Shown in pieces: positions 63,665 through 64,000 of a stretch of DNA of 64,000 nt. Made by a program: the position numbers and the translations under genes. How positions within the stretch are numbered: position 1 is the first letter of the stretch; each line of letters opens with the position of its first letter. Below the pieces are notes generated by a model. That model was not told where the DNA came from. It ran no database searches and was given only the letters and a program-made list of their open reading frames with translations. Origin of the DNA: Parafrigoribacterium_A sp035571875 (GTDB lineage Bacteria > Actinomycetota > Actinomycetes > Actinomycetales > Microbacteriaceae); NCBI GenBank assembly GCA_035571875.1, contig DATNBR010000020.1, positions 1-64,000 on the forward strand, given 5' to 3'.

Positions 63665-64000
63665 CTAGTCGCCGGCCTCCTCGAGCGCGACCTCCAGGAG
63701 GTGCACGAGCGCGTCGAGTTGCACACTCGACTCGGCCACGACCTCGGAGTCGTCACCGTCGAGAGCGCGCGCCGCGAGGCCCGCCTTGCTGTCGATAAGC
63801 TGCGCGATCTTGGCGTCGATCGTCTGCGCTGCGATGATGCGCCACGCGGTGACGGGCTCCTCCTGACCGATGCGGTGCACGCGGTCGATGGCCTGGGTCT
63901 GCTCCGCCGAGGTCCAGCTGAGCTCGGCGAGCACGACGTTCGATGCCGCCTGCAGGTTGATACCGACGCCCGCGGCGGTGAGGGAGGCGACAACGACGGA
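63665..64000 (-). CDS. SNF2-family helicase, C-terminal fragment (cut by window edge)
   Basis: The last 111 codons of a gene that begins beyond the window. SLTAAGVGINLQAASNVVLAELSWTSAEQTQAIDRVHRIGQEEPVTAWRII holds helicase motifs V and VI (QAIDRVHRIGQ), diagnostic of SNF2 ATPases, with closest resemblance to the SMARCAL1/ZRANB3-like group. An acidic tail follows. The N-terminal ATPase half cannot be seen. It converges on the maltokinase-like gene. Confidence 0.9.
   Translation of the reverse strand, partial: SVVVASLTAAGVGINLQAASNVVLAELSWTSAEQTQAIDRVHRIGQEEPVTAWRIIAAQTIDAKIAQLIDSKAGLAARALDGDDSEVVAESSVQLDALVHLLEVALEEAGD

Noticed and set aside
1..64000. tRNA, rRNA, insertion sequence, integrase or prophage
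   Set aside because: No T-loop-like motif with a matching cloverleaf, no transposase or integrase motif, and no structural phage genes were seen by eye; a tRNAscan/Infernal run would settle it.

Overview
This is a GC-rich, gene-dense chromosomal window from an actinobacterium, most likely a member of the Microbacteriaceae. That placement is an inference. It rests on two proteins with an N-terminal DUF2510 (GWYPDP/GWYPDR) motif, an F420-type PPOX protein, a mycoredoxin-like glutaredoxin, a DUF222/HNH (13E12-type) endonuclease, a HelR-type RNA polymerase ATPase, and many starts in which a TANNNT -10 hexamer lies exactly 6 nt before ATG/GTG (leaderless transcription). I see no rRNA, tRNA, insertion sequence, integrase, prophage module or CRISPR array.

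Layout. 0-10 kb: hydrolases, a protealysin-type metalloprotease with its emfourin inhibitor, a NERD protein, an acyl-CoA dehydrogenase, an MFS exporter and HelR. 10-20 kb: an N-terminally short quinone oxidoreductase, a GlcD-like oxidase/ribokinase operon, an AdaA-AlkA alkylation repair fusion, a 55-aa acidic protein with a YihY membrane protein, a divergent TetR/MFS pair and aspartate ammonia-lyase. 20-31 kb: PiT phosphate transporter, glycosyltransferase, two alpha/beta hydrolases, a DUF2510 membrane protein, another MFS exporter, a DUF488/PPOX pair and a polar amino acid ABC transporter. 31-39 kb: Eis-like acetyltransferase, acylphosphatase, histidine phosphatase, an SOS-box-controlled DUF222/HNH nuclease, RNase H, a PHP-domain protein and a thioesterase. 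39-44 kb: a compact nuclease region with a membrane-anchored HNH/excalibur nuclease, a GIY-YIG nuclease fused to a DUF2075/Schlafen-type helicase, and an overlapping MazG-like NTP pyrophosphohydrolase. 44-55 kb: many small enzymes, a lipase-maturation-factor-like membrane protein, a CrtI-type oxidoreductase, a 3-methyladenine glycosylase-like protein and a MarR/F420-dinucleotide reductase pair with a clear operator. 54-64 kb: a DarT-like ADP-ribosyltransferase without an adjacent DarG, an ATP-grasp enzyme, lgt, trxA, pabC-like, DUF72, a maltokinase-like protein and the 3' end of a SNF2 helicase gene.

Genes that work together. The M4 protease and its inhibitor overlap by 4 nt. The MazG-like gene overlaps the GIY-YIG/helicase gene by 14 nt, which makes the pair look like one functional cassette, plausibly antiviral or concerned with damaged DNA. 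This is the best candidate here for an undescribed system. glcD/rbsK and pit/small membrane protein are also 4-nt-overlap operons, and the ABC transporter genes are in order binding protein, permease, ATPase. DNA-damage themes recur: AdaA-AlkA, the SOS-boxed DUF222 nuclease, the glycosylase-like protein and DarT.

Several gene 3' ends and convergent gaps carry short tandem repeats with different unit lengths (15, 22 and about 16 bp) or strong stem-loops. A 531-bp gap at 59244-59774 holds an unassigned hairpin and nested perfect palindromes. All functional calls come from reading motifs and family resemblance by eye. No database search was run.
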